Source of the DNA: an uncultured Bifidobacteriaceae bacterium
GTDB lineage: Bacteria > Actinomycetota > Actinomycetes > Actinomycetales > Bifidobacteriaceae
Assembly: GCA_947253155.1 (NCBI GenBank)
Contig: CAMXYK010000016.1
Span: forward strand, 1-22,454
DNA: 22,454 nucleotides
Direction: 5' to 3'
Shown: positions 1 through 6,434 of the stretch, in pieces
How positions within the stretch are numbered: the stretch's first letter is position 1
Layout: each line of letters opens with the position of its first letter
Notes under the pieces: generated by a model
Database searches by the model: none
Seen by the model: the letters and a program-made list of their open reading frames with translations, nothing else
Told to the model about the DNA's origin: nothing
Program-made: the position numbers and the translations under genes

Positions 1-71
1 AGTTTTTAACAGTGCTGAGCTTATTACCGTTATTTTCTCAGTTCGCTGACTGAGTTTTTAACAGTGCTGAG
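1..71. repeat. 19-bp direct repeat, period 52
   Basis: The sequence AGTTTTTAACAGTGCTGAG occurs perfectly at 1-19 and again at 53-71. Between them lies a small inverted repeat (CTCAGT at 37-42, ACTGAG at 49-54). The first copy starts at the window edge, so this may be the end of a longer tandem array. From 72 to 173 I see no gene or clear signal. Together with the terminator at 174-220 this describes the gene-free stretch before rplI. Confidence 0.6.
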
Positions 72-173
72 GCTGCGGCTTATACCTGCAGAATATTCAT
101 CAGCTTAGCTTTACACACTTTTTGACCTATAACCCCGCAAATGTTCCATCGAAAACAATGAATAAATAAAAAA

Positions 174-220
174 GCCCTGCGAGCGAGTTGCGGGAAAACC
201 GCAACAACGCCACGCAGAGC
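174..220 (-). terminator. Intrinsic terminator of the rpsF-ssb-rpsR-rplI operon
   Basis: Read on the minus strand, GCTCTGCG (213-220) pairs with CGCAGGGC (174-181, one G-U), and an inner stem TTGCGG/CCGCAA (188-193 with 199-204) closes a five-base loop. A run of T follows directly on the minus strand (A tract at 168-173). It lies about 125 bp past the rplI stop and is the only good terminator there. Confidence 0.7.
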
Positions 221-346
221 CAATGCTTAAGTTCAATCAACGCGCATCACAAGCGGAAACCACCAGAGCGGCAATCCGCCTGTTTACGCATTTTATAAAA
301 GTGTACAGAGCGCCAAAAGCCAGCCTCAGCCAGCCCCTAGCCTCTA

Positions 347-793
347 CTACTCCGCCACAACCTTCACAGTGAAGGAAGCAGTGATTTCCGGATGCAACGT
401 CACGGTTGCTGGGAACTCACCGGTGGTCTTAATAGCAGCGACCTTGATTGCGCGAGCTTCCACAGCGGCCTTTGGAGCCAAAGCAGCAGCAATCTTGTCG
501 GCAGAAATGCCGCCGAAGAGCTTGCCGGACTCGGAAACCTTGGCAGCGAGCTCCACAACGGTGCCCTCAATCTGAGCCTTAGCAGCAACAGCCTCTTCGC
601 GAGTGGCAACAGCCTTGGCCAAACGAGCGCGGCGCATTGCCTCAATCTGGGAAGCGGCGCCCTTGTTCCACGCGAAAGCGAGTCCCTGTGGAATCAGGTA
701 GTTGCGAGCATAGCCAGCCTTCACTTCAACAACGTCACCAGAGTGACCGAGGTTGGCAACAGTCTTGGTAAGAATAACTTTAGTTTCAGCCAT
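347..793 (-). CDS. rplI: 50S ribosomal protein L9
   Basis: L9 binds 23S rRNA near the base of the L1 stalk and spans the outside of the large subunit. The 148-residue product has the usual bacterial length and the family signature at the N-terminus: VILTKTVANLGHSGDVVEVK followed by GYARNYLIPQGLA (about residues 6-38), then the long connecting helix and the C-terminal domain. The start at 793 is preceded by GAGAGG eight bases upstream. It is the last gene of the operon, 16 bp after rpsR, with the terminator at 174-220 beyond it. Identification is secure. Confidence 0.97.
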   Translation of the reverse strand: MAETKVILTKTVANLGHSGDVVEVKAGYARNYLIPQGLAFAWNKGAASQIEAMRRARLAKAVATREEAVAAKAQIEGTVVELAAKVSESGKLFGGISADKIAAALAPKAAVEARAIKVAAIKTTGEFPATVTLHPEITASFTVKVVAE

Positions 794-809
794 TGTTACA
801 ACCTCTCAA

Positions 810-1058
810 TCAGCGACCGGTAGTGGCGTAAGGAAGCAAAGCCATTTCGCGAGCGTTCTTCACGGCCTTCGCAATCTTGCGCTGTTCCTGCACGGTTACG
901 CCGGTAATACGACGGGAACGAATCTTGCCGCGGTCGGAAACGAACTTGCGCAGCAAAGCGACGTCTTTGTAATCAATTTCGGTAATTTTGGCAGCCTTCA
1001 GAGGATTTGGCTTCTTCTTGAAAGGCTTGACCGGTGGTTGCGGCCTTTTGCGTGACAT
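810..1058 (-). CDS. rpsR: 30S ribosomal protein S18
   Basis: S18 is a small-subunit protein that forms a dimer with S6 on the platform. The 82-residue product is typical in length and carries the S18 core (IDYKDVALLRKFVSDRGKI, then RRITGV and QRKIAKAVKNAREMALLPY). A longer open frame runs upstream to 1142, but the ATG at 1058 has an AGAGGA ribosome-binding site directly before it and gives the family N-terminus MSRKRPQPP, so it is chosen. It sits 124 bp after ssb and 16 bp before rplI in the same operon. Confidence 0.96.
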   Translation of the reverse strand: MSRKRPQPPVKPFKKKPNPLKAAKITEIDYKDVALLRKFVSDRGKIRSRRITGVTVQEQRKIAKAVKNAREMALLPYATTGR

Positions 1059-1182
1059 AAGATGTCCTCTCTTAAATGAGCTATGGTTTTCATAACGCGT
1101 AACTGATGATTTTATAAGAAGTAGTTTAAGCAGTAAAAGCAACTTCCAGCATTAAATTTTTAGCATTTAGCACTATTTGCGA

Positions 1183-1869
1183 TTAGAATTCCGGCTCTTC
1201 TGCGTCTGTTCCAAAATCGGAGCTTGTGCCGAAATCAGCACCAGCACCGAAGGTTGTGAACGCGTCGTTTGTTGGCGCGGCAGCACTCCACGGATCCGCG
1301 GCAGTTGCGTTTGCAGACTGCGCGCGCGAAGCGGACTGCCCAGCTTGGTTTGCAGCTTGGTTTGCGGCTTGATTTGCAGCGTAATTTGCGCCGCCAGCAT
1401 AGCCGCCACCTTGATACGCGCCAGCACCCATCGCGCCAGCACCAGCACCCATAGCACCAGCACCAGCACCCATCGCTCGCGCTCCCCCAGCAAACCCGGT
1501 TGCCGAGCTTTGGCGAGTAACTTGCGCGGTTGCGTAGCGCAGCGATGGCCCAATCTCGTCGACGGTAAGTTCCACCACCGTGCGATTAGAACCGTCTTGC
1601 GCCTGATACGAGCGCTGCGACAATCGGCCTTGCGCAATCACGCGCATGCCTTTAGAAAGACTGTTCGCGCAATGTTCCGCAAGGTCTCGCCACGCGGAAC
1701 AACGCATGAACAATGCAGCACCATCCTCGAACTGATTCGTATTGCGATTGAACGTACGAGGCGTGGACGCAATGGTGAAGCTTGCAACAGCAGAACCATT
1801 TGAAAGCGTCCTAACTTCAGGATCAGCAGTGAGATTTCCCACCACAGTAATAATAGTTTCACCTGCCAT
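1183..1869 (-). CDS. ssb: Single-stranded DNA-binding protein
   Basis: SSB coats single-stranded DNA during replication, repair and recombination and recruits partners through its C-terminal tip. Residues 1-115 form the OB-fold domain (MAGETIITVVGNLTADPEVR start; FMRCSAWRDLAEH; GMRVIAQGRL). Residues 126-210 are a disordered linker rich in Gly, Ala, Asn and Gln, with MGAGAGA units at 133-151 and AANQ units at 164-176. The acidic tip DAEEPEF ends in Phe as expected, although it departs from the common DDDIPF form. At 228 residues it is longer than the E. coli protein because of the linker. An AAAGG site precedes the ATG. It lies between rpsF and rpsR, the usual bacterial arrangement. Confidence 0.95.
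   Translation of the reverse strand: MAGETIITVVGNLTADPEVRTLSNGSAVASFTIASTPRTFNRNTNQFEDGAALFMRCSAWRDLAEHCANSLSKGMRVIAQGRLSQRSYQAQDGSNRTVVELTVDEIGPSLRYATAQVTRQSSATGFAGGARAMGAGAGAMGAGAGAMGAGAYQGGGYAGGANYAANQAANQAANQAGQSASRAQSANATAADPWSAAAPTNDAFTTFGAGADFGTSSDFGTDAEEPEF
1342..1473 (-). repeat. In-frame tandem repeats in the ssb linker
   Basis: Two short in-frame arrays lie in the SSB linker: a 21-bp repeat encoding MGAGAGA (about 1417-1473) and a 12-bp repeat encoding AANQ (about 1342-1380). Both period lengths are multiples of three, so slippage would change linker length without breaking the frame. Confidence 0.7.
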
Positions 1870-1940
1870 AGCGTGCCTTTTCTTTCCCGCTTACTAGATA
1901 CTAGTTTTGATTAATGCTTTGCTTAGCTTAATTAATACTT

Positions 1941-2237
1941 TTACTTGGCGTCCTTGCGAAGAATCTTCGTGCGGATTACAGATTCGTTAAGGTTCAAAAC
2001 ACGGTCAAGTTCGTCGCTTACGGCTGGCTCGGCAGTGTAGTTCACCACAACGTAGTTACCTTCGGTTTTGCCTTCAATTTCGTAGGCAAACTTGCGGCGA
2101 CCCCAGTAGTCGGTACCGTCAACGGAACCGCCCTCGTTGGTGACAAGCTCAAGATACTGCTCGGTCAACTTCTTAAGACCGTGCTCATCCAGCTCAGGAT
2201 TTGCAATGAACATCAGTTCATACTTATGTGCAGACAT
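1941..2237 (-). CDS. rpsF: 30S ribosomal protein S6
   Basis: S6 is a platform protein of the small subunit that pairs with S18, encoded two genes downstream. The 98-residue product begins MSAHKYELMFIANPELDE and contains the family core GRRKFAYEIEGKTEGNYVVVNY and the C-terminal LNLNESVIRTKILR. The open frame continues 13 codons further upstream, but the ATG at 2237 has a strong AAGGAGGTGG site six bases before it, which decides the start. It is the first gene of the operon. Its leader carries a hairpin that may mediate feedback control. Confidence 0.97.
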   Translation of the reverse strand: MSAHKYELMFIANPELDEHGLKKLTEQYLELVTNEGGSVDGTDYWGRRKFAYEIEGKTEGNYVVVNYTAEPAVSDELDRVLNLNESVIRTKILRKDAK

Positions 2238-2244
2238 CACCCAC

Positions 2245-2284
2245 CTCCTTCGGACTATCGGCTGTGGCCCTTCCACAGCAGGAG
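2245..2284 (-). promoter_or_regulatory. Candidate S6:S18 ribosomal-protein leader sequestering the SD
   Basis: On the minus-strand RNA, GCUGUGG/CCACAGC (2273-2279 with 2261-2267) forms a 7-bp hairpin. An outer stem can form between CUCCU (2280-2284) and AGGAG inside the rpsF Shine-Dalgarno (2245-2249). The strand between inner stem and SD contains an unpaired CCG next to the outer stem. From memory, known S6:S18 leaders have two stems with an exposed CCG, so this fits, but no covariance check was possible. Confidence 0.45.
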
Positions 2285-2353
2285 TGTGTTTGCAATTTAT
2301 GTGCGATTGTGATTTGCCGAGTTTTCAGCAATAAATTCACACATAACTTTCAT

Positions 2354-2359
2354 ATTCTA
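2354..2359 (-). promoter_or_regulatory. Candidate -10 box for the rpsF operon
   Basis: The minus strand reads TAGAAT here, five of six matches to the consensus. It is about 117 bp before the rpsF start, which leaves room for the leader hairpin in the transcript. No convincing -35 box is seen at 16-18 bp, so the call rests on the -10 alone. Confidence 0.3.
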
Positions 2360-2438
2360 CCCCATGCTCGTGACGACGAACTCGCGCGATTAGAGGTGAT
2401 AATTATTGGGAGATAATTACGATTGCGTAAAAAAAAAA

Positions 2439-2463
2439 CGGGGACTGATTAAATCAGTCCCCG
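2439..2463 (-). terminator. Intrinsic terminator of the downstream surface-protein gene
   Basis: CGGGGACTGATT and AATCAGTCCCCG form a near-perfect 25-bp palindrome (2439-2463), followed on the minus strand by nine or more T (A run at 2429-2438). It lies 66 bp after the stop of the gene at 2529-4085. The bases between the stop and the hairpin are a low-complexity run of TTAGCTT-like copies. Confidence 0.9.
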
Positions 2464-2528
2464 AAGGTTTTAGCTTAAGCGTATTGCTTTAGCTTTTTAA
2501 CCTTTAGCTTTAAGCTTTTAGCTTTAGC

Positions 2529-3023
2529 TTAGTGGCGGATCTTGCGAAGAGCAGCACCCATACCAGCAAGCACGGAAGCAGCAACAGCAACCAAAGCTAC
2601 AGTTGCGCCGGTCTTGCCGAGCTTGTGGCTACCAGCAGAAGCACCACCATTTGGCTTATGAGCGTTTGGCTTCTGAGCATCATGCTTCTGACCATGCTTC
2701 TTGAATGGGGAGTTTGGCTCCTTATCCATAGCAGCGCGAACTTCCTTAGCAGCAGTATCGCAGCTGAAATCCTTAGCGTGATCGTTAGCAGAGTTCAACA
2801 AAGCAGCAGCACGAGTACGGTTGTTATCAGCAACCTTAAGCAAGCCGTTAGCCAAAGCAAGCTTCTCCTTGATTGCATTAGCTGCAACATAATTCTCGGA
2901 AGCCAAAGCATCCTTCTTATCCTCGTTAAGCTCTGCAATCATATCCTTAACAGCAGCCTCAACATGCTCATAATGCTTCACAGCCTTGGTCAAATGACGA
3001 CGCAAACCAGCCAAGAAATCGCA
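2529..3023 (-). repeat. 495-bp perfect repeat, copy 1
   Basis: This block, the last 164 codons and stop of paralogue 1, matches 4758-5252 base for base at an offset of 2229. I compared the two by eye and found no difference, silent sites included. Identity stops abruptly just before the Cys355 codon. Confidence 0.95.
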
Positions 3024-4085
3024 AAGATTATGCTCAGTGTGCTCTGGGAAGTTCTTAATGATATTCTCCCAGCCGAAACGCTTCAAACCAAACTCAAGCT
3101 TGTCAAGAAGAGCATCGTAAGCACCAATGTTGGTGATACCACGCTTAAGCAAGTCAACAGTCAAGCCCTTGTAGTTGGTGTAAAGAACATCAGAGCCGAA
3201 GACAGACTCCAAAGCTGGACCATCATCCTTAGGAGTTGGTGGAACCTTCTTCATCAAAGGCTCAACAAGCTTTGCCAATTCCTTAAGAGCAGCAAGCTTA
3301 GCATCCTTATCCTTAGCAGCCTTAACCTTAGCCAAAGCAGCCTTAACAGCCTTCACAGTCTTAGCATCGGACTTAGCATCCTTAACATACTTCACAGCGA
3401 AAGCAACAATAGCCTTGTAATCAACCTTTGGAGTTGGAGTTGGGGTTGGAGTTGGGGTTGGGGTCTTACCCTCTAACTTAGCAAGCTCAGCCTTAAGCTT
3501 CTTGTACTCACCAGCAACCTCTTGGTACCTTGCATTGAAAGCATCACGCTTAGCAGTTGCCTTCGAAAGAGCATCCTGAGCCTCAGAATACTTTGTCTGA
3601 GCATCTTCCAAAGCCTTATTAAGAGATTTTCCAGTAAGAGCACCAGCGGCATCCTTCTTAATAGTTCCATTATCAAGCTTAAACTTTACAGTTTCATCCT
3701 TTGTAAAGTCCTTAGAAGCATTTGCTTCATCAGCATCGAACAATGCTTTCGCAGCGTCATAATTAGCAGAAGCAGAATTTACGGCAGCGTTACCAGCTTG
3801 AACAGCATCTTCAGCCTTACCTAATTCCTCAGCTACCTTGCCGGCGTACAAAGTTTCCGTGCCGTAAGCAACGCCCTCATCACCGTTTTCGAGAGCATTC
3901 ACTTCCTTTTCAAGCATAGGAACCTGTTCTTTAAGCTCTTTAATGCGAACAGACTTAGGAGTGGAATCAGCTGCAGCAGTGTTGGCATTGTTCTCACCAG
4001 CAGCGAAAGATGGAGCGGCGAATGCCAAACCGGAAAGCAAGGTGGCGCCAGCAGCGAATGCGGCGATAGCCTTCTTATTCAACAT
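2529..4085 (-). CDS. Secreted coiled-coil surface protein, tandem paralogue 1
   Basis: I do not recognise a named family. The 518-residue product starts with a signal peptide (LNKKAIAAFAAGATLLSG, then AFAAPSFAA, cleavage near residue 29). Residues 45-140 form helical module A (LEKEVNALE to TVKFKLDNG) and 149-205 helical module B (LTGKSLNKALEDAQ to AELAKLEG). Then come a (Pro-Thr)n hinge at 208-219, an Ala/Lys-rich helical stretch at 222-280, a domain with LYTNYKGLT and GAYDALLDKLEFGL at about 300-350, and a constant region from Cys355 to the end. The C-terminus has LGKTG at 489-493, a hydrophobic segment and a basic tail, like a cell-wall sorting signal but with Gly in place of Pro. The start at 4085 has an AGAAAGGA site; an in-frame ATG 20 codons upstream gives no signal peptide. 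The inferred role is surface anchoring or adhesion. Confidence 0.8.
   Translation of the reverse strand: MLNKKAIAAFAAGATLLSGLAFAAPSFAAGENNANTAAADSTPKSVRIKELKEQVPMLEKEVNALENGDEGVAYGTETLYAGKVAEELGKAEDAVQAGNAAVNSASANYDAAKALFDADEANASKDFTKDETVKFKLDNGTIKKDAAGALTGKSLNKALEDAQTKYSEAQDALSKATAKRDAFNARYQEVAGEYKKLKAELAKLEGKTPTPTPTPTPTPKVDYKAIVAFAVKYVKDAKSDAKTVKAVKAALAKVKAAKDKDAKLAALKELAKLVEPLMKKVPPTPKDDGPALESVFGSDVLYTNYKGLTVDLLKRGITNIGAYDALLDKLEFGLKRFGWENIIKNFPEHTEHNLCDFLAGLRRHLTKAVKHYEHVEAAVKDMIAELNEDKKDALASENYVAANAIKEKLALANGLLKVADNNRTRAAALLNSANDHAKDFSCDTAAKEVRAAMDKEPNSPFKKHGQKHDAQKPNAHKPNGGASAGSHKLGKTGATVALVAVAASVLAGMGAALRKIRH
3429..3464 (-). repeat. Hexanucleotide array encoding the Pro-Thr hinge
   Basis: Six-base units (GGAGTT or GGGGTT on the plus strand) repeat about six times and encode Pro-Thr pairs. 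Paralogue 2 has only a short TTPTPAP stretch at the matching place. Slippage would lengthen or shorten the hinge in frame. Confidence 0.8.
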
Positions 4086-4107
4086 AATATTTTCCTTTCT
4101 TCTTCTC

Positions 4108-4128
4108 CTTCGTGCTAGGTACACGAAG
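4108..4128 (-). promoter_or_regulatory. Conserved 5' UTR hairpin of paralogue 1
   Basis: CTTCGTG (4108-4114) and CACGAAG (4122-4128) form a 7-bp stem with a 7-base loop, ending about 22 bases before the ATG and just upstream of the AGAAAGGA site. A second, unrelated hairpin lies further upstream (CACGG/CCGTG, 4143-4156). The proximal hairpin and flanks are nearly identical in the leader of paralogue 2, so they are probably functional or recently copied. Confidence 0.5.
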
Positions 4129-4197
4129 AAAAATTTGCCAATCACGGTTTCCCGTGCGTACCGGTGGAACTAGGTATTCCTCCGGCAACTGACTTAT

Positions 4198-4226
4198 AAC
4201 TTACCGCATGCTCTCAGAAAACTCAA
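4198..4226 (-). promoter_or_regulatory. Candidate promoter of paralogue 1
   Basis: On the minus strand TTGAGT (4221-4226) and TAAGTT (4198-4203) are 17 bp apart. An alternative -10, TATAAG, overlaps at 4193-4198. The distance to the ATG is similar to that of the clearer promoter of paralogue 2. Unlike that one, the spacer has no homopolymer run. The -10 is a poor match. Confidence 0.3.
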
Positions 4227-4441
4227 TACCAAAATTCAGAGTTGAACATGCGAAAAATAGGAAAATATTGATAAATTTTGCGTTTTTTATTTAAAAAAGA
4301 ATAATATTTACGGTTATTTTCGTGGATTATCGTAAAAATTATGCGACACGCCATAAACAGAAGTTTTTAATAGTTTTTTCAGGTTTCTTTAAGGTTCGGC
4401 TTCATTGCAAAAGAATTAACAAACCCCAAAAAGCTAAAACA

Positions 4442-4473
4442 CAAGGCCTGGGCAAATGCTCACTCAGGCCTTG
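4442..4473 (-). terminator. Orphan terminator-like hairpin between the paralogues
   Basis: CAAGGCCTG (4442-4450) and CAGGCCTTG (4465-4473) pair over 9 bp with a 14-base loop. On the minus strand a T-rich stretch (TGTTTTAGCTTTTT) follows. Paralogue 2 already has its own terminator at 4672-4711, so this hairpin is not needed for it. Confidence 0.5.
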
Positions 4474-4616
4474 AACCTTGCGCCACTGCTACCCGTACCT
4501 AGCGGTAAGCAGCACGCAAATGCGCTTGAGTCACAGCCAATTTACGAATTTGCATCAACGATAAAAAAGGAAAATTTTTGGCAAACCGCATCAACAAGTC
4601 CATAAAACTGACTGAT
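4442..4616 (-). other. Candidate small transcript between the surface-protein genes
   Basis: Minus-strand TTGACG (4646-4651) and TATGTG (4623-4628) are 17 bp apart and resemble a promoter. About 175 bases downstream is the hairpin at 4442-4473. Inside is a 34-codon frame (4499-4603, start ATG, stop TAG) with no Shine-Dalgarno; it may be a small peptide, a gene remnant or chance. Otherwise I see nothing in 4229-4441 beyond AT-rich DNA. Confidence 0.2.
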
Positions 4617-4671
4617 TTGCAACACATATTAAATTATTTGCGCCGCGTCAAGCACAAAATTTTTAAGAAAA

Positions 4672-4711
4672 CACTTAGCCTAGCGCACCGTTTAGCACGC
4701 TAGACTAAGTG
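4672..4711 (-). terminator. Intrinsic terminator of paralogue 2
   Basis: CACTTAGCCTAGCG (4672-4685) pairs with CGCTAGACTAAGTG (4698-4711) with one mismatch and a 12-base loop. The minus strand continues with TTTTCTTAAAAATTTT. A second hairpin, TTATTCGGG/CCCGAATAA (4722-4750), lies between this and the stop codon, so the 3' end has two stems in tandem. Confidence 0.8.
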
Positions 4712-4757
4712 ATTTACGCATTTATTCGGGAGAAGAAGGTACCCGAATAATTAATGC

Positions 4758-5252
4758 TTAGTGGCGGATCTTGCGAAGAGCAGCACCCATACCAGCAAGC
4801 ACGGAAGCAGCAACAGCAACCAAAGCTACAGTTGCGCCGGTCTTGCCGAGCTTGTGGCTACCAGCAGAAGCACCACCATTTGGCTTATGAGCGTTTGGCT
4901 TCTGAGCATCATGCTTCTGACCATGCTTCTTGAATGGGGAGTTTGGCTCCTTATCCATAGCAGCGCGAACTTCCTTAGCAGCAGTATCGCAGCTGAAATC
5001 CTTAGCGTGATCGTTAGCAGAGTTCAACAAAGCAGCAGCACGAGTACGGTTGTTATCAGCAACCTTAAGCAAGCCGTTAGCCAAAGCAAGCTTCTCCTTG
5101 ATTGCATTAGCTGCAACATAATTCTCGGAAGCCAAAGCATCCTTCTTATCCTCGTTAAGCTCTGCAATCATATCCTTAACAGCAGCCTCAACATGCTCAT
5201 AATGCTTCACAGCCTTGGTCAAATGACGACGCAAACCAGCCAAGAAATCGCA
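4758..5252 (-). repeat. 495-bp perfect repeat, copy 2
   Basis: This is the second copy of the identical 3' block described at 2529-3023. The sequences outside it diverge at once on both sides: different 3' flanks, and about 70% similar coding sequence upstream (rough impression, not computed). Confidence 0.95.
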
Positions 5253-6317
5253 GTTGTTCTTAGGACCGTGCTCTGGGAAGTTCTTAACAACGTTATCCCA
5301 GCCACCGTTGTGCAAACCAAACTCAAGCTTGTCAAGAAGAGCATCGTAAGCACCAATGTTGGTGACACCACGCTTAATCAACTCAGCAGTCAAGCCCTTG
5401 TAGTTGGTGTAAAGAACCTTGGAACCAAACACAGACTCCAAAGCTGGACCATCATCCTTAGGAGTTGGGGTTGGTGGAACCTGCTTGTTCCTCAAAGCCT
5501 CAGCAAGAGCATGAATCTCCTTAAGAGCAGCCTTCATAGCAGCCTTATCATTAGCCTTCTTAGCAGCAGCAAGCTTAGCCAAAGCTTCATTAGCAGCCTT
5601 CACATCAGCAGCAGCAGACTTAGGGTTCTTACGGAAATCATTAAGGAACTTAACATCAGCCTTGTAATCAACCTTTGGAGCTGGGGTTGGGGTAGTATTA
5701 CCACCAAATACTGCTACCCAACCTTCCTTAGCATCATACTTAAACTTGACAGTTGTATCATTCTCAAAAGTCTTCTTTGCGTTATCCTTGTAACCATAGA
5801 ACAATGCACGAAGAGTATCATACTTGCTAGAAGCAGCGCTGACCTTGGCATTAGCAGCATTAAGAGCATCCTGAGCAGCAAAAACTTCCTTCGCAACAGC
5901 GCTCATGTACAAATCGCCATCGGCGCTATGAACAGGCTCTTTATCACTCTCAAGAGCAACAAGCTCGTTATCAATCATAGTAAGCTGGGACTCAATCTCA
6001 GCTTTACGATCAGCGGTAGTATCCTTCTCATTCTTCTCTTCTTCAAGACTCTTCTTATTTTCGCGAAGAGCATTATACTTTGCGTTGAACGCATCTTGCT
6101 TAGCTGTAGCCTTTTCTACTGCATCCTGAGCCTTAGAATATGCATCCTGAGCATCAGTCAACTCTTTGTACAAAGATTTTCCAGTAACATTAGAATCAGC
6201 CTTAGCCTGAGTCTCAGCGAATGCTGGAGCAGACACGAATGCTGGAGCAGCAAAAGCCATGCCGGAAAGCAAGGTGGCGCCAGCAGCGAATGCGGCGATA
6301 GCCTTCTTATTCAACAT
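4758..6317 (-). CDS. Secreted coiled-coil surface protein, tandem paralogue 2
   Basis: The 519-residue product shares its first 20 residues with paralogue 1 apart from one change, then a signal peptide end near AFAAPAF/APAFAET (about 25-35). The helical modules are in the opposite order: module B first (44-95, VTGKSLYKELTDAQDAYSKA), then module A (about 107-200, IESQLTMIDNELVALE to TVKFKYDAKEGW). A short TTPTPAP hinge, Ala/Lys-rich helices, a PPTPTP joint and the LYTNYKGLT/GAYDALLDKLEFGL domain follow. The last 164 residues are identical to paralogue 1, including LGKTG at 490-494. The start has an AGAAAGGA-type site. Transcription probably comes from the poly-C promoter at 6435-6464. The function is unknown; an exported envelope-attached protein is the inference. 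Confidence 0.8.
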   Translation of the reverse strand: MLNKKAIAAFAAGATLLSGMAFAAPAFVSAPAFAETQAKADSNVTGKSLYKELTDAQDAYSKAQDAVEKATAKQDAFNAKYNALRENKKSLEEEKNEKDTTADRKAEIESQLTMIDNELVALESDKEPVHSADGDLYMSAVAKEVFAAQDALNAANAKVSAASSKYDTLRALFYGYKDNAKKTFENDTTVKFKYDAKEGWVAVFGGNTTPTPAPKVDYKADVKFLNDFRKNPKSAAADVKAANEALAKLAAAKKANDKAAMKAALKEIHALAEALRNKQVPPTPTPKDDGPALESVFGSKVLYTNYKGLTAELIKRGVTNIGAYDALLDKLEFGLHNGGWDNVVKNFPEHGPKNNCDFLAGLRRHLTKAVKHYEHVEAAVKDMIAELNEDKKDALASENYVAANAIKEKLALANGLLKVADNNRTRAAALLNSANDHAKDFSCDTAAKEVRAAMDKEPNSPFKKHGQKHDAQKPNAHKPNGGASAGSHKLGKTGATVALVAVAASVLAGMGAALRKIRH

Positions 6318-6339
6318 AATATTATCCTTTCTTCTTCTC

Positions 6340-6359
6340 CTTCGTGCAGGTACACGAAG
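6340..6359 (-). promoter_or_regulatory. Conserved 5' UTR hairpin of paralogue 2
   Basis: CTTCGTG (6340-6346) and CACGAAG (6353-6359) repeat the stem seen in front of paralogue 1, with a 6-base loop. A second stem TTGCACAG/CTGTGCAA (6370-6377 with 6390-6397) lies upstream. Both would be in the leader of a transcript from 6435-6464. Confidence 0.5.
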
Positions 6360-6434
6360 AAAAATTCGCTTGCACAGCTTCTAGGTGAACTGTGCAACAC
6401 TAGCCAAACTAGGAATAGCTAGCGTTTGCTATTT

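Noticed and set aside
392..823. Plus-strand frame opposite rplI
   Set aside because: Antisense to a clear ribosomal protein gene, with no family resemblance.
1177..1803. 208-codon plus-strand frame opposite ssb
   Set aside because: The composition (Arg/Ser/Cys-rich, with STSTHST repeats) reflects the SSB linker repeats on the other strand.
4761..6422. A 553-codon open frame on the plus strand, opposite paralogue 2
   Set aside because: It is Ser/Leu-rich, antisense to a gene with a signal peptide and good ribosome-binding site, and the same shadow frame appears opposite paralogue 1 (2532-3476). It results from the Ala/Lys/Glu codon bias of the real strand.
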